From: VRUE01 sp036557525
GTDB lineage: Bacteria > Actinomycetota > Thermoleophilia > Solirubrobacterales > 70-9
Reading direction: 5' to 3'
Length of the DNA: 6,758 nt
NCBI GenBank assembly: GCA_036557525.1
Contig: DATBHH010000002.1
Location: forward strand, 1 to 6,758
Under the pieces are notes generated by a model. That model had not been told where the DNA came from, searched no databases, and was given only the letters and a program-made list of their open reading frames with translations. The position numbers and the translations under genes are program-made. Shown piece after piece: positions 1-5,242 of this stretch. Every line of letters begins with the position of its first letter. Position 1 is the stretch's first letter.

Positions 1-179
1 TAGGAGATCAGGTCGGCGTCGTCGACGTGGGAGGGCAGGCCCGCCCCGAGGCGGCCGGCGACGAATTTGACCATCGGCGAGTAGGCGACGACGAGACGCT
101 CCCGCGCGGTCTGGTCGTTCTCCTCCTTGTAGCGCCGCCACAGGTCGCGCAGCTCGACCTCTTTAACGCCCGTTTCCAT
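1..179 (-). CDS. whiG: RNA polymerase sigma factor, WhiG/FliA (sigma-28) family, N-terminal part, truncated by the window edge
   Basis: The 59 visible residues begin METGVKEVELRDLWRRYKEE and continue with a block reading ERLVVAYSPMVKFVAGRLG, then LPSHVDDADLIS. The pattern LW..Y, then L(I/V)..YSP(L/M)VK(Y/F)VAGR, then GLP..V(E/D).AD is the region 1.2/2.1 signature of WhiG and FliA sigma factors, which direct RNA polymerase to sporulation genes in Streptomyces or to flagellar genes in motile bacteria. Regions 2.4, 3 and 4 lie beyond the edge, so promoter specificity cannot be judged. The ATG at 179-177 is preceded by GAGGTG with a 5-base spacer, a good ribosome binding site. Immediately upstream is a 16-codon leader ORF whose TGA overlaps this ATG (TGATG), suggesting translational coupling. 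The gene follows xerC by 108 bases on the same strand. The family is secure; the choice between whiG and fliA rests on actinobacterial context. Confidence 0.85.
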   Translation of the reverse strand, partial: METGVKEVELRDLWRRYKEENDQTARERLVVAYSPMVKFVAGRLGAGLPSHVDDADLIS

Positions 180-229
180 CACGACACCTCGCGCTTCGCT
201 CGGTGCGCGAAGAACCAGAGACAGCTCAT
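179..229 (-). CDS. Putative 16-codon leader ORF upstream of the sigma factor gene
   Basis: This minus-strand ORF reads MSCLWFFAHRAKREVS and then stops at TGA, which shares one base with the sigma factor ATG (TGATG). Its own ATG has GGAG 8 bases upstream. That ATG overlaps the stop of a still shorter ORF, MSAERAK at 249-226 (ATGA overlap), so two tiny ORFs are chained in front of the sigma gene. The reason to take it seriously is that the same peptide core, FFAxRAKRE, recurs in frame with a start codon at the beginning of thiD, and the only base changes inside the 27-base core fall in one codon (H versus P). Whether it is translated is unknown. It could equally be a non-coding structured repeat that happens to be open. 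No function is assigned. Confidence 0.3.
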   Translation of the reverse strand: MSCLWFFAHRAKREVS

Positions 230-243
230 TTGGCTCGCTCCGC
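188..243 (-). repeat. Leader repeat, copy 1 (upstream of the sigma factor gene)
   Basis: Read on the minus strand, this is GCGGAGCGAGC, then 18 bases including an ATG, then a 27-base core beginning TTCTTCGCGC and ending GCGAAGCGCGAG. The core matches copy 2 (6060-6113) at 25 of 27 positions, and the 11-base block is identical. Two inverted-repeat pairings are kept in both copies: CTTCGC with GCGAAG (plus strand 194-199 with 207-212) and TCGCGC with GCGCGA (189-194 with 205-210). They overlap, so only one can form at a time. The element ends 8 bases before the sigma factor ATG, touching its ribosome binding site. Confidence 0.75.
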
Positions 244-262
244 GCTCATGGCCTCCCGCTCG

Positions 263-268
263 ATTCTA
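263..268 (-). promoter_or_regulatory. Possible -10 element for the sigma factor gene
   Basis: TAGAAT on the minus strand matches the TATAAT consensus at five of six bases and lies in the 108-base gap between xerC and the sigma factor gene. It is placed so that a transcript would begin near 256, just before the short leader ORFs. No convincing -35 hexamer lies 16-18 bases upstream, so this is only a candidate. The sigma gene may simply be cotranscribed with xerC. Confidence 0.3.
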
Positions 269-287
269 CGGCTGATTCCCGACCCCA

Positions 288-1175
288 CTAGGCGCGGGGA
301 TGGGTTGCAAGGTAAGCGTCCCGTAGCCGCGCAGCATCGACGCGAGTGTAGACCTGGGTGGTGGAAATGGACGCATGACCTAGCAACTCTTGGATACTCC
401 GCAGGTCGGCGCCCCCTTCCAGCAGGTGGGTCGCGAAGCTGTGGCGGAGCGAATGGGGCGAGACGCCGCCGGCCAGGGCCGCCTCCCGGACCCAGAGGCC
501 GAGCCGCCTGGTGACGTCGGAGTTGGAGAGGCGGCGGCCGCTCTTCGAGAGGAAGAGGGCCCGCTCGGAGGGCCCGTCGGCGAGCACCCCGCGTCCGCGG
601 TCGAGGTATGCGCGCAGGGCCCGCTGCGCCGGCTCTCCGACCGGGAGCAGGCGCTCCTTCGACCCCTTGCCGAGCACCCGCAGCTGCTCGGTCTCGAAGT
701 CGAACGCCCCGAGGTCGAGCGTGACGATCTCCCCGCAGCGCAGGCCGCACGAGTAGGCGAGCTCGAGCATCGCCCGGTCGCGGAGCTCGAGCGGGCTCGT
801 CGCCGGGATCCTTTCGAGCAGGGCCCGAACCTGCTCGCCGGTCATCACCCGCGGCAGCTTCTGGTCGCGCTTCGGGCTCGAGACGAGGTCGGCGGGGTTC
901 TGCCCGCTCCGCTCGCCGCGGACGAGGTAGTCGAACAGGCCGCGGATCGCGGCGAGCTTGCGGGCCACCGTCGCCGGCGCCGCGCCCTCCTGCGAGAGTC
1001 CGGCCGCGTAGCGGCGGACATCGCGGTGGCGGACCGCCTCCGGGCCGAGGCCCATTCCCGTCGCCCATCCGGCGAACCGGCCGAGGTCGGTGCGGTAGGC
1101 GCGCCGGGTTCGCTCGGCGACGCCGCGCCCGCGGGCGTCGCGGTCGAACCCGCCCAGAGCCTCGTCCCAGTCCAT
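288..1175 (-). CDS. xerC: Tyrosine recombinase, XerC/XerD family
   Basis: At 295 residues this has the normal length for XerC/XerD, the cytoplasmic recombinases that resolve chromosome dimers at dif. An N-terminal SAM-like DNA-binding domain (about residues 1-90; note the RTRRAYRTDLGRF stretch) is followed by the catalytic domain. All catalytic positions are visible: Arg146 in YSCGLRCGEIVTL, the beta-hairpin lysine in GKGSKER (169-175), His241 and Arg244 in SPHSLRHSFATHLLEGGADL, His267 in LLGHASISTTQVYT, and the nucleophile Tyr276. The C-terminus HPRA is also typical of Xer proteins. The ATG at 1175 has GAGG very close upstream (2 bases), so initiation is not strongly marked. It lies 37 bases after the L,D-transpeptidase stop and upstream of the sigma factor gene. 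The gap from the transpeptidase is a GC-rich triplet run. An intact Xer beside dprA/whiG-type neighbours points to the housekeeping enzyme rather than a phage integrase. XerC versus XerD cannot be settled here. Confidence 0.93.
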   Translation of the reverse strand: MDWDEALGGFDRDARGRGVAERTRRAYRTDLGRFAGWATGMGLGPEAVRHRDVRRYAAGLSQEGAAPATVARKLAAIRGLFDYLVRGERSGQNPADLVSSPKRDQKLPRVMTGEQVRALLERIPATSPLELRDRAMLELAYSCGLRCGEIVTLDLGAFDFETEQLRVLGKGSKERLLPVGEPAQRALRAYLDRGRGVLADGPSERALFLSKSGRRLSNSDVTRRLGLWVREAALAGGVSPHSLRHSFATHLLEGGADLRSIQELLGHASISTTQVYTRVDAARLRDAYLATHPRA

Positions 1176-1212
1176 CGCCTCAAGGTTCGCCGCGGCGGCG
1201 GCGGTGCCTGCC

Positions 1213-2262
1213 TCAGCCGATGTAGATCGGGGTTCCGACTTCGACCTGGGGATACAGTTCGATCACGTCGGGGATCGACATCCGGACGCAGCCGTGCGAG
1301 GCGGCTTGGCCGAGCGACCAGGTCTCTTCGGTGCCGTGGAACCCGGCGCCTTCGAAGATCCCCATCCAGCGGGCCTTGATCGGGTCCTCGGGCCCGGGGG
1401 GGATCGTCTGGCCGGCGAGGCTCCCCGCCCAGGCCGAGTTCGGAACGTGCCAGGACGGATTTTCCTCCTTTTCCTGGATTTCGTAGAGGCCTTCCGGCGT
1501 TTCCAGGCCTTCCATCCCGACCGCGACCGTGTAGGCCTTGGCAAGCTTCAGGTGCTTCCAGAGCCGCAGCGTGAAGGTCTCGCGGTCGAGGGTCAGGTAG
1601 CTCGGGTACTTGGCGGCGACTTCATCGCCGACCACCTTCGGCTTCACCGAGTGGGTGCCAGCGGCGATCGTGTGATCGGCGTTGGCGTTCAGGACCGCGT
1701 CGTCGAGCCGCCTGGTGAGAAGGTCGTCGCGGAGCTTGCGGCCGTAGACGGCGGGGGCGATGCTGACGCTTTCCCCGGTGGCTTCGACGCCGGCATTCTG
1801 CGGTTCGCGGTTGACTTCGCTCGCGACATGGCGGACGAACCTGTTCACCGCCGGCTTCGAGAAGGTCACGCCCGCGGAGACCTGCTTATCGACTTCGCCG
1901 CCGGTGATGTAGCGGATGACGCGGCCCGGAAGGCCCCCTTCCCGGCTCACTTCGAGGGCGCGCTGAACCGCGGCTTCGAGGTCGGCGTGGACCTTGAGCC
2001 GGCGCCCCTGGAGCTTCCAGCTCTGGCCTTCGTAGCCGACCCTGAGCGGGTGCTGGAGCGGCGCCAGCAGCTTGCGGCGCACGCGCTGTTCGGCTTCGGC
2101 CGCGTCGAGGCCGCCGACGTCGACCCCGCCGATCGTCACCCCGTCGGCGATCGTCCTCTCCTGCGAGCGATCATAGGCATAGGCGATCGCGCAGAGGCCG
2201 AGGAGCAAGGCCCCGGTGACGATCCCGATTTTCGCCTTAAGTCCCAACTGGCTCGATCTCAA
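1213..2262 (-). CDS. Membrane-anchored L,D-transpeptidase (YkuD domain)
   Basis: This 349-residue protein has a hydrophobic segment at about residues 11-30 (KIGIVTGALLLGLCAIAYAY) preceded by Lys/Arg, consistent with an uncleaved N-terminal anchor facing the cell wall. I see no clean lipobox. Residues about 36-215 resemble the peptidoglycan-binding or VanW-associated type 4 repeats found before YkuD domains (VTIGGVDVGGLDAAEAEQRV). The YkuD catalytic domain begins near residue 221 and contains GFHGT (His309) and SHGCVRM with the nucleophile Cys325. The family makes 3-3 peptidoglycan cross-links or attaches proteins to the wall, using tetrapeptide stems. The start is TTG, directly after an in-frame TAG and 7 bases after GGGAG, so no earlier start is possible. 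It is divergent from the cyclo-ligase gene (121-base gap) and probably cotranscribed with xerC. The catalytic domain is secure; the N-terminal domain name is inferred. Confidence 0.92.
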   Translation of the reverse strand: MRSSQLGLKAKIGIVTGALLLGLCAIAYAYDRSQERTIADGVTIGGVDVGGLDAAEAEQRVRRKLLAPLQHPLRVGYEGQSWKLQGRRLKVHADLEAAVQRALEVSREGGLPGRVIRYITGGEVDKQVSAGVTFSKPAVNRFVRHVASEVNREPQNAGVEATGESVSIAPAVYGRKLRDDLLTRRLDDAVLNANADHTIAAGTHSVKPKVVGDEVAAKYPSYLTLDRETFTLRLWKHLKLAKAYTVAVGMEGLETPEGLYEIQEKEENPSWHVPNSAWAGSLAGQTIPPGPEDPIKARWMGIFEGAGFHGTEETWSLGQAASHGCVRMSIPDVIELYPQVEVGTPIYIG

Positions 2263-2291
2263 CTACAGGCTCCCAAAGCACCGACGAAGAA

Positions 2292-2297
2292 AGTGTA
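2292..2297 (-). promoter_or_regulatory. Possible -10 element for the L,D-transpeptidase gene
   Basis: TACACT on the minus strand fits the TAnnnT actinobacterial -10 pattern and lies 29 bases before the TTG start. It directly abuts the left arm of the inverted repeat at 2298-2337. No recognisable -35 box is present at the right distance. This is weak evidence, but the gene needs a promoter in this divergent gap. Confidence 0.25.
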
Positions 2298-2337
2298 TGC
2301 AGGGCCACTTTCGGCCGCACCGGGCCGCATCCCTGCA
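2298..2337. promoter_or_regulatory. Nested inverted repeat in the divergent intergenic region
   Basis: TGCAGGG (2298-2304) and CCCTGCA (2331-2337) are perfect 7-base inverted repeats separated by 26 bases. Inside them is a second inverted repeat, CGGCC (2312-2316) with GGCCG (2323-2327). The structure lies between the divergent L,D-transpeptidase and cyclo-ligase genes and next to a candidate -10 for the former. It could be an operator for a dimeric regulator, or a hairpin in a transcript. The sequence does not identify the regulator. Confidence 0.4.
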
Positions 2338-2371
2338 ATTCGGGCTGCGGCGATCCGGGTTTGCCGGCGGA

Positions 2372-2377
2372 TATGTT
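2372..2377 (+). promoter_or_regulatory. Likely -10 element of a leaderless promoter for the cyclo-ligase gene
   Basis: TATGTT fits TAnnnT and is followed by exactly 6 bases before the GTG at 2384. A -10 hexamer at -12 to -7 would put transcription initiation on the G of that GTG, giving a leaderless mRNA. This agrees with the absence of a well-spaced ribosome binding site. There is no clear -35 box. Confidence 0.4.
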
Positions 2378-2383
2378 TGCCGG

Positions 2384-3100
2384 GTGGCGCCCTCGAAGGA
2401 CTCGGTCCGCAAGGAGATATGGGAGGCGATGGAACGCGAGGGCGTATCGCGGTTCCCGGGCGCCGAGGGTCGGATCCCGAACTTCGCGGGGGCGCGGATG
2501 GCGGCCGAGAAGCTCGCCGGCCACCGGCTCTGGAAGCGCGCTCAGGCGATAAAGGCGAACCCGGACTCGCCCCAGACCCACGCCCGGCGGCGGGCGCTGG
2601 AGGAAGGGAAGACGGTGATCATGGCCGTCCCGCGCCTGCGCGACCCGCACCCGTTTCGGGTGCTGGAACCGAAACGGCTCTCGAAGGAAGCCCTGAAGGA
2701 GGCGGCGACGATCAAGGGCGCGCTCAAGCACGGTCGCGTGGTCGCGCTCGACGAGCTGCCGGAGATCGATTTCGTCCTCTGCGGCTCGGTCGGGGTGAAC
2801 CTCAGCGGCGCCCGGGTCGGGAAAGGCGGCGGCTACTCGGACCTCGAGTACGGGATCCTGATCGACGCCGGCAAGATCGACGCCCACACGATCGTGGCGA
2901 CCACCGTCCACCCGATGCAGATCGTCCGCCGGCATCTGATGATGACCGCGCACGACCTCCCGGTCGACATGATCGCGACCCCGCGAGCGGTGATCGAGGT
3001 CGACAGCCAGTACGACCGGCCGCGCGGAATCCTCTGGGACCACCTCCAGCCGCCGCAGATCCGCGAGATCCCGGTGCTGGAACGGATGGGCTACGCGTAG
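2384..3100 (+). CDS. 5-formyltetrahydrofolate cyclo-ligase family protein
   Basis: The start chosen is the GTG at 2384, giving 238 residues beginning VAPSKDSVRKEIWEAMEREG. The DSVRKEIW stretch is where the family begins; the frame stays open to 2216, but that would add 56 Arg-rich residues without family resemblance. The family (COG0212, MTHFS) performs the ATP-dependent conversion of 5-formyl-tetrahydrofolate to 5,10-methenyl-tetrahydrofolate. The glycine-rich substrate/nucleotide loop is visible as RVGKGGGYSDLEYGIL (residues 144-159), preceded by GSVGVNLSGA, and KTVIMAVPRL (76-85) is a core strand. The loop differs from the classical GxGxGYYD and is closer to the archaeal and MTHFSD-like branch, so the folate cyclo-ligase activity is less certain than the fold. 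No membrane or signal segment is seen. It heads a plus-strand pair with the small gene at 3190, and its 5' gap is shared with the divergent transpeptidase gene. Confidence 0.85.
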   Translation: MAPSKDSVRKEIWEAMEREGVSRFPGAEGRIPNFAGARMAAEKLAGHRLWKRAQAIKANPDSPQTHARRRALEEGKTVIMAVPRLRDPHPFRVLEPKRLSKEALKEAATIKGALKHGRVVALDELPEIDFVLCGSVGVNLSGARVGKGGGYSDLEYGILIDAGKIDAHTIVATTVHPMQIVRRHLMMTAHDLPVDMIATPRAVIEVDSQYDRPRGILWDHLQPPQIREIPVLERMGYA

Positions 3101-3111
3101 CCGGCGCGCCC

Positions 3112-3141
3112 TTGCGCAGGCGTTCAGCGGTCGGCTAACTT
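3112..3141 (+). promoter_or_regulatory. Possible promoter for the small gene at 3190
   Basis: TTGCGC (3112-3117) and TAACTT (3136-3141), 18 bases apart, lie in the 89-base gap between the cyclo-ligase stop and the next start. Each matches its consensus at only three of six positions. The small gene might have its own promoter or be read through from the cyclo-ligase gene. The intervening sequence shows no clear terminator. Confidence 0.25.
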
Positions 3142-3189
3142 CGAAGCGCTCTCGTCCAACCCACCACTCCATCAGAGAAAGGCGGCAGC

Positions 3190-3483
3190 ATGGCGATCCT
3201 CACGATGTTCGAAATCCACGGCGACCCGGACGAGCTACTGAGCAAGATGGAGAGCGCGGTGCCAACTGAGCAGGTGCAGCAGATGGCAAGCCGGCACGGT
3301 GGCATCTCGAACACGATCGTCAGGACGGACGACGGGATCATGGTTGTGAACCAATGGGAGTCCGAGGCAGGCATGGAGGCCATGGCGGCCGAGATGCGCC
3401 CGAGGGTCGAAGACAGTGGCGTGGGGCCCCAGGTTGAGTGGCGCAAATACGAGGTCCTTCGGCACCGCACCTCAGACGCGTAG
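3190..3483 (+). CDS. Small dimeric alpha/beta-barrel (antibiotic biosynthesis monooxygenase-like) protein, hypothetical
   Basis: This is a 97-residue soluble protein with an ATG start and AAAGG 7 bases upstream. Its pattern resembles the ferredoxin-like dimeric alpha/beta-barrel fold: an opening strand (AILTMFEIHGDP), a helix (DELLSKMESAV), then a strand-turn-strand with GGISNTIVRTDDGIMVVNQWES and a helix (AGMEAMAAEMRPRVEDSG). The conserved-looking Trp in NQWES followed by a helix is common in such proteins, which range from monooxygenases to proteins of unknown role. No cofactor or catalytic residue can be assigned. About 15 of 97 codons end in A or T, by my hand count, against roughly 8 percent in the gene before it, so its codon use is slightly relaxed. 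It follows the cyclo-ligase gene by 89 bases and converges on ilvD. The fold assignment is moderate; function is unknown. Confidence 0.75.
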   Translation: MAILTMFEIHGDPDELLSKMESAVPTEQVQQMASRHGGISNTIVRTDDGIMVVNQWESEAGMEAMAAEMRPRVEDSGVGPQVEWRKYEVLRHRTSDA

Positions 3484-3497
3484 GCGCGCAACCGCCG

Positions 3498-3522
3498 GTC
3501 GGCATTCACCGCTTCTGCCGAC
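3498..3522. terminator. Possible bidirectional terminator hairpin between convergent genes
   Basis: GTCGGCA (3498-3504) and TGCCGAC (3516-3522) form a perfect 7-bp stem with an 11-base loop. It sits in the 50-base gap between the stop of the small plus-strand gene and the stop of minus-strand ilvD, where a shared terminator is expected. Neither side carries a T-run, so if it terminates it is not a classical intrinsic terminator. T-poor hairpins are common candidates in high-GC actinobacteria. Confidence 0.45.
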
Positions 3523-3533
3523 ACCAACGCTGC

Positions 3534-5228
3534 TCAGGCAGTGACCGCGCCGGCCGACGCCGAGCTGACCGTCGCCGCGTACTTCGACATCGCCCCGGTC
3601 CCGAACGGCGAGGGGGGCGGCTCGTAGGCGGCGACGCGGGCCGCAATCGTCTCCTCGTCGAGGTCGATCTCGAGCCGGCGGTCGTCGACGTCGACGGTGA
3701 TCGTGTCGCCCTCCTCGATCGCGGCGATCGGCCCGCCCTTGGCCGCCTCGGGGGCGACGTGGCCGATCATCAGGCCCCGGGTCGCGCCCGAGAAGCGGCC
3801 GTCGGTGACCATCGCGACGCTCTCGCCGAGGCCCTCGCCGACGATCGCCGCCGTCACCTGCAGCATCTCCCGCATCCCCGGGCCGCCGGCCGGGCCCTCG
3901 TTGCGGATGACGACGATGTCGCCGGGGTTGATCCGCCGTTCCTTGACCGCGCGGAAGCATTCCTCCTCGGACTCGAAGACCCGCGCCGGGCCGGTCTGGC
4001 GGGTGCGCTCGGTGCCGGCCAGCTTCACCACCGCCCCTTCCGGTGCGAGGTTGCCCTTGAGGATCGCCAGGCCTCCTTCGGCCTTGAGCGGATCGTCGAG
4101 CGGGCGCACGACCTCCTGGCCCGGCGCCTCGGTGGCCTCGGCGGCGACCTCGCCGATCGTCTGCCCGGTGACGGTCAGGGCGTCGGCATGGAGGATGCCG
4201 GCGCCGGCGAGCCGGCTGAGGAGGACCGGCACGCCGCCGGCGGCGTGGAGGTCGGTGGCGACGAAGCGGCCGCCCGGCTTGAGGTCGGCGAGCAGCGGCG
4301 TTTCGCGCGAGATCCGCTCGAAGTCGTCGATCGAGAGCTCGATGCCGAGCTCGTGGGCGAGCGCGATCAGGTGCAGGACGCCGTTGGTCGAGCCGCCCGA
4401 GGCGCAGACGCAGGCGATCGCGTTCTCGAGCGAGTCGCGGGTGATGATCTTGCTCGGGCGGATGTCGTCGACGAGGACCCTCATCACCAGCTCGCCGATC
4501 CGCTCGGCGACCGTGCCCTTCTCATCGTCCTCGGCCGGCACCATCGCCGAGCCGCCGGCGCTGACCCCGAGCGCCTCGAAGGCGCAGGCCATCGTGTTGG
4601 CGGTGAACTGGCCGCCGCAGGCGCCGGCGCCGGGGCTGGCGACCCCCTCGAGCTCGTTCAGTTCCTCGTCGGTCATGTCGCCGCTGTTGTGGGCGCCAAT
4701 CGCCTCGAATATGTCGAGGATCGTGACGTCGCGGCCGTGCCAGTGACCCGGAGCGATCGAGCCGCCGTAGAGGACGACGGAGGGAATGTCGAGCCGGGCC
4801 AGCGCCATCGCGGTGCCGGGGATCGTCTTGTCGCAGGCGCAGAGGGCGACGATCGCGTCGAACTGGTAGCCGCGGGCCATCAGCTCGATCGAGTCGGCGA
4901 TCACCTCGCGGCTGACGAGCGAGGTCTTCATCCCCTGGGTGCCCATCGTCACCCCGTCGGAGATCGCGATCGTGTTGAACTCCATCGGCGTCCCGCCGGC
5001 CGCCGTGACGCCCTCTTTCACGTGCTCGGCGAGCCCGCGGAGATGGAAGTTGCAGGGCATCGCCTCGGTCCAGGTGTTGGCGATCCCGATCGTCGGCCGG
5101 CTCAGCGCGTCATCGTCGAACCCGATGCCCTTCATGTAGGCGCGGGAGTGGGCGCGATCGGGGCCGTCGAAGACCACGCTCGAACGCGGGCGGGGCAGGC
5201 TGGTTGCGGTGTTGCCGTTGGAGCTCAT
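3534..5228 (-). CDS. ilvD: Dihydroxy-acid dehydratase
   Basis: IlvD dehydrates 2,3-dihydroxy-isovalerate and 2,3-dihydroxy-3-methylvalerate to the 2-keto acids that give valine, leucine and isoleucine. It is a cytoplasmic iron-sulfur enzyme. The 564-residue product has the usual length. Numbered from the ATG, the three cluster-ligand cysteines expected in the family are visible as Cys59 (TEAMPCN), Cys132 in LCACDKTIPG and Cys204 in GAGACGGQFTANTM. The C-terminal active-site segments are NEGPAGGPGMREML (from residue 443) and TDGRFSGATRG with Ser480. I start at the ATG at 5228 because AGTAGG lies 8 bases upstream; a TTG two codons earlier is open but only 2 bases from that site. The thiD stop TAG lies inside this ribosome binding site (9-base gap), so the two genes are very likely cotranscribed. 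The downstream neighbour converges on it. Confidence 0.96.
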   Translation of the reverse strand: MSSNGNTATSLPRPRSSVVFDGPDRAHSRAYMKGIGFDDDALSRPTIGIANTWTEAMPCNFHLRGLAEHVKEGVTAAGGTPMEFNTIAISDGVTMGTQGMKTSLVSREVIADSIELMARGYQFDAIVALCACDKTIPGTAMALARLDIPSVVLYGGSIAPGHWHGRDVTILDIFEAIGAHNSGDMTDEELNELEGVASPGAGACGGQFTANTMACAFEALGVSAGGSAMVPAEDDEKGTVAERIGELVMRVLVDDIRPSKIITRDSLENAIACVCASGGSTNGVLHLIALAHELGIELSIDDFERISRETPLLADLKPGGRFVATDLHAAGGVPVLLSRLAGAGILHADALTVTGQTIGEVAAEATEAPGQEVVRPLDDPLKAEGGLAILKGNLAPEGAVVKLAGTERTRQTGPARVFESEEECFRAVKERRINPGDIVVIRNEGPAGGPGMREMLQVTAAIVGEGLGESVAMVTDGRFSGATRGLMIGHVAPEAAKGGPIAAIEEGDTITVDVDDRRLEIDLDEETIAARVAAYEPPPSPFGTGAMSKYAATVSSASAGAVTA

Positions 5229-5236
5229 GGACAAAA

Positions 5237-5242
5237 CCTACT
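5237..5242 (-). promoter_or_regulatory. ilvD ribosome binding site containing the thiD stop codon
   Basis: AGTAGG on the minus strand is 8 bases before the ilvD ATG, and its TAG is the in-frame stop of thiD. This spacing is what decides the ATG at 5228 over the TTG at 5234. It also means that ribosomes terminating on thiD cover the ilvD initiation site. Confidence 0.6.

Noticed and set aside
288..1175. Xer recombinase as a phage or mobile-element integrase
   Set aside because: The length, motif set and HPRA C-terminus are those of chromosomal XerC/XerD, the neighbours are housekeeping genes, and no attachment-site repeats, tRNA gene or phage genes are present.
1188..1206. GCC/GGC triplet run between the transpeptidase and xerC genes as a regulatory repeat
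   Set aside because: It is short, imperfect and typical of GC-rich genomes, with nothing to mark it as functional.
1815..1825. CTTCGCTCGCG inside the L,D-transpeptidase gene as a third copy of the leader repeat
   Set aside because: Only 11 bases match. The GCGAAG partner and the GCGGAGCGAGC block are absent, and the bases are explained by coding sequence.
2216..2383. Upstream extension of the cyclo-ligase gene to an ATG at 2216
   Set aside because: The extra 56 residues are Arg-rich, overlap the divergent transpeptidase start and promoter region, and do not resemble the family N-terminus, which begins around DSVRKEIW.
1204..3138. Very long plus-strand open frame (644 codons) opposite the L,D-transpeptidase gene and across the cyclo-ligase gene
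   Set aside because: The translation has no family resemblance and is the antisense and out-of-frame shadow of two clearly recognisable genes. Long spurious frames are expected at this GC content.
3697..4746. 349-codon plus-strand open frame opposite ilvD
   Set aside because: It is a Ser/Pro/Ala-rich low-complexity translation, fully inside the well-supported ilvD coding region on the other strand.
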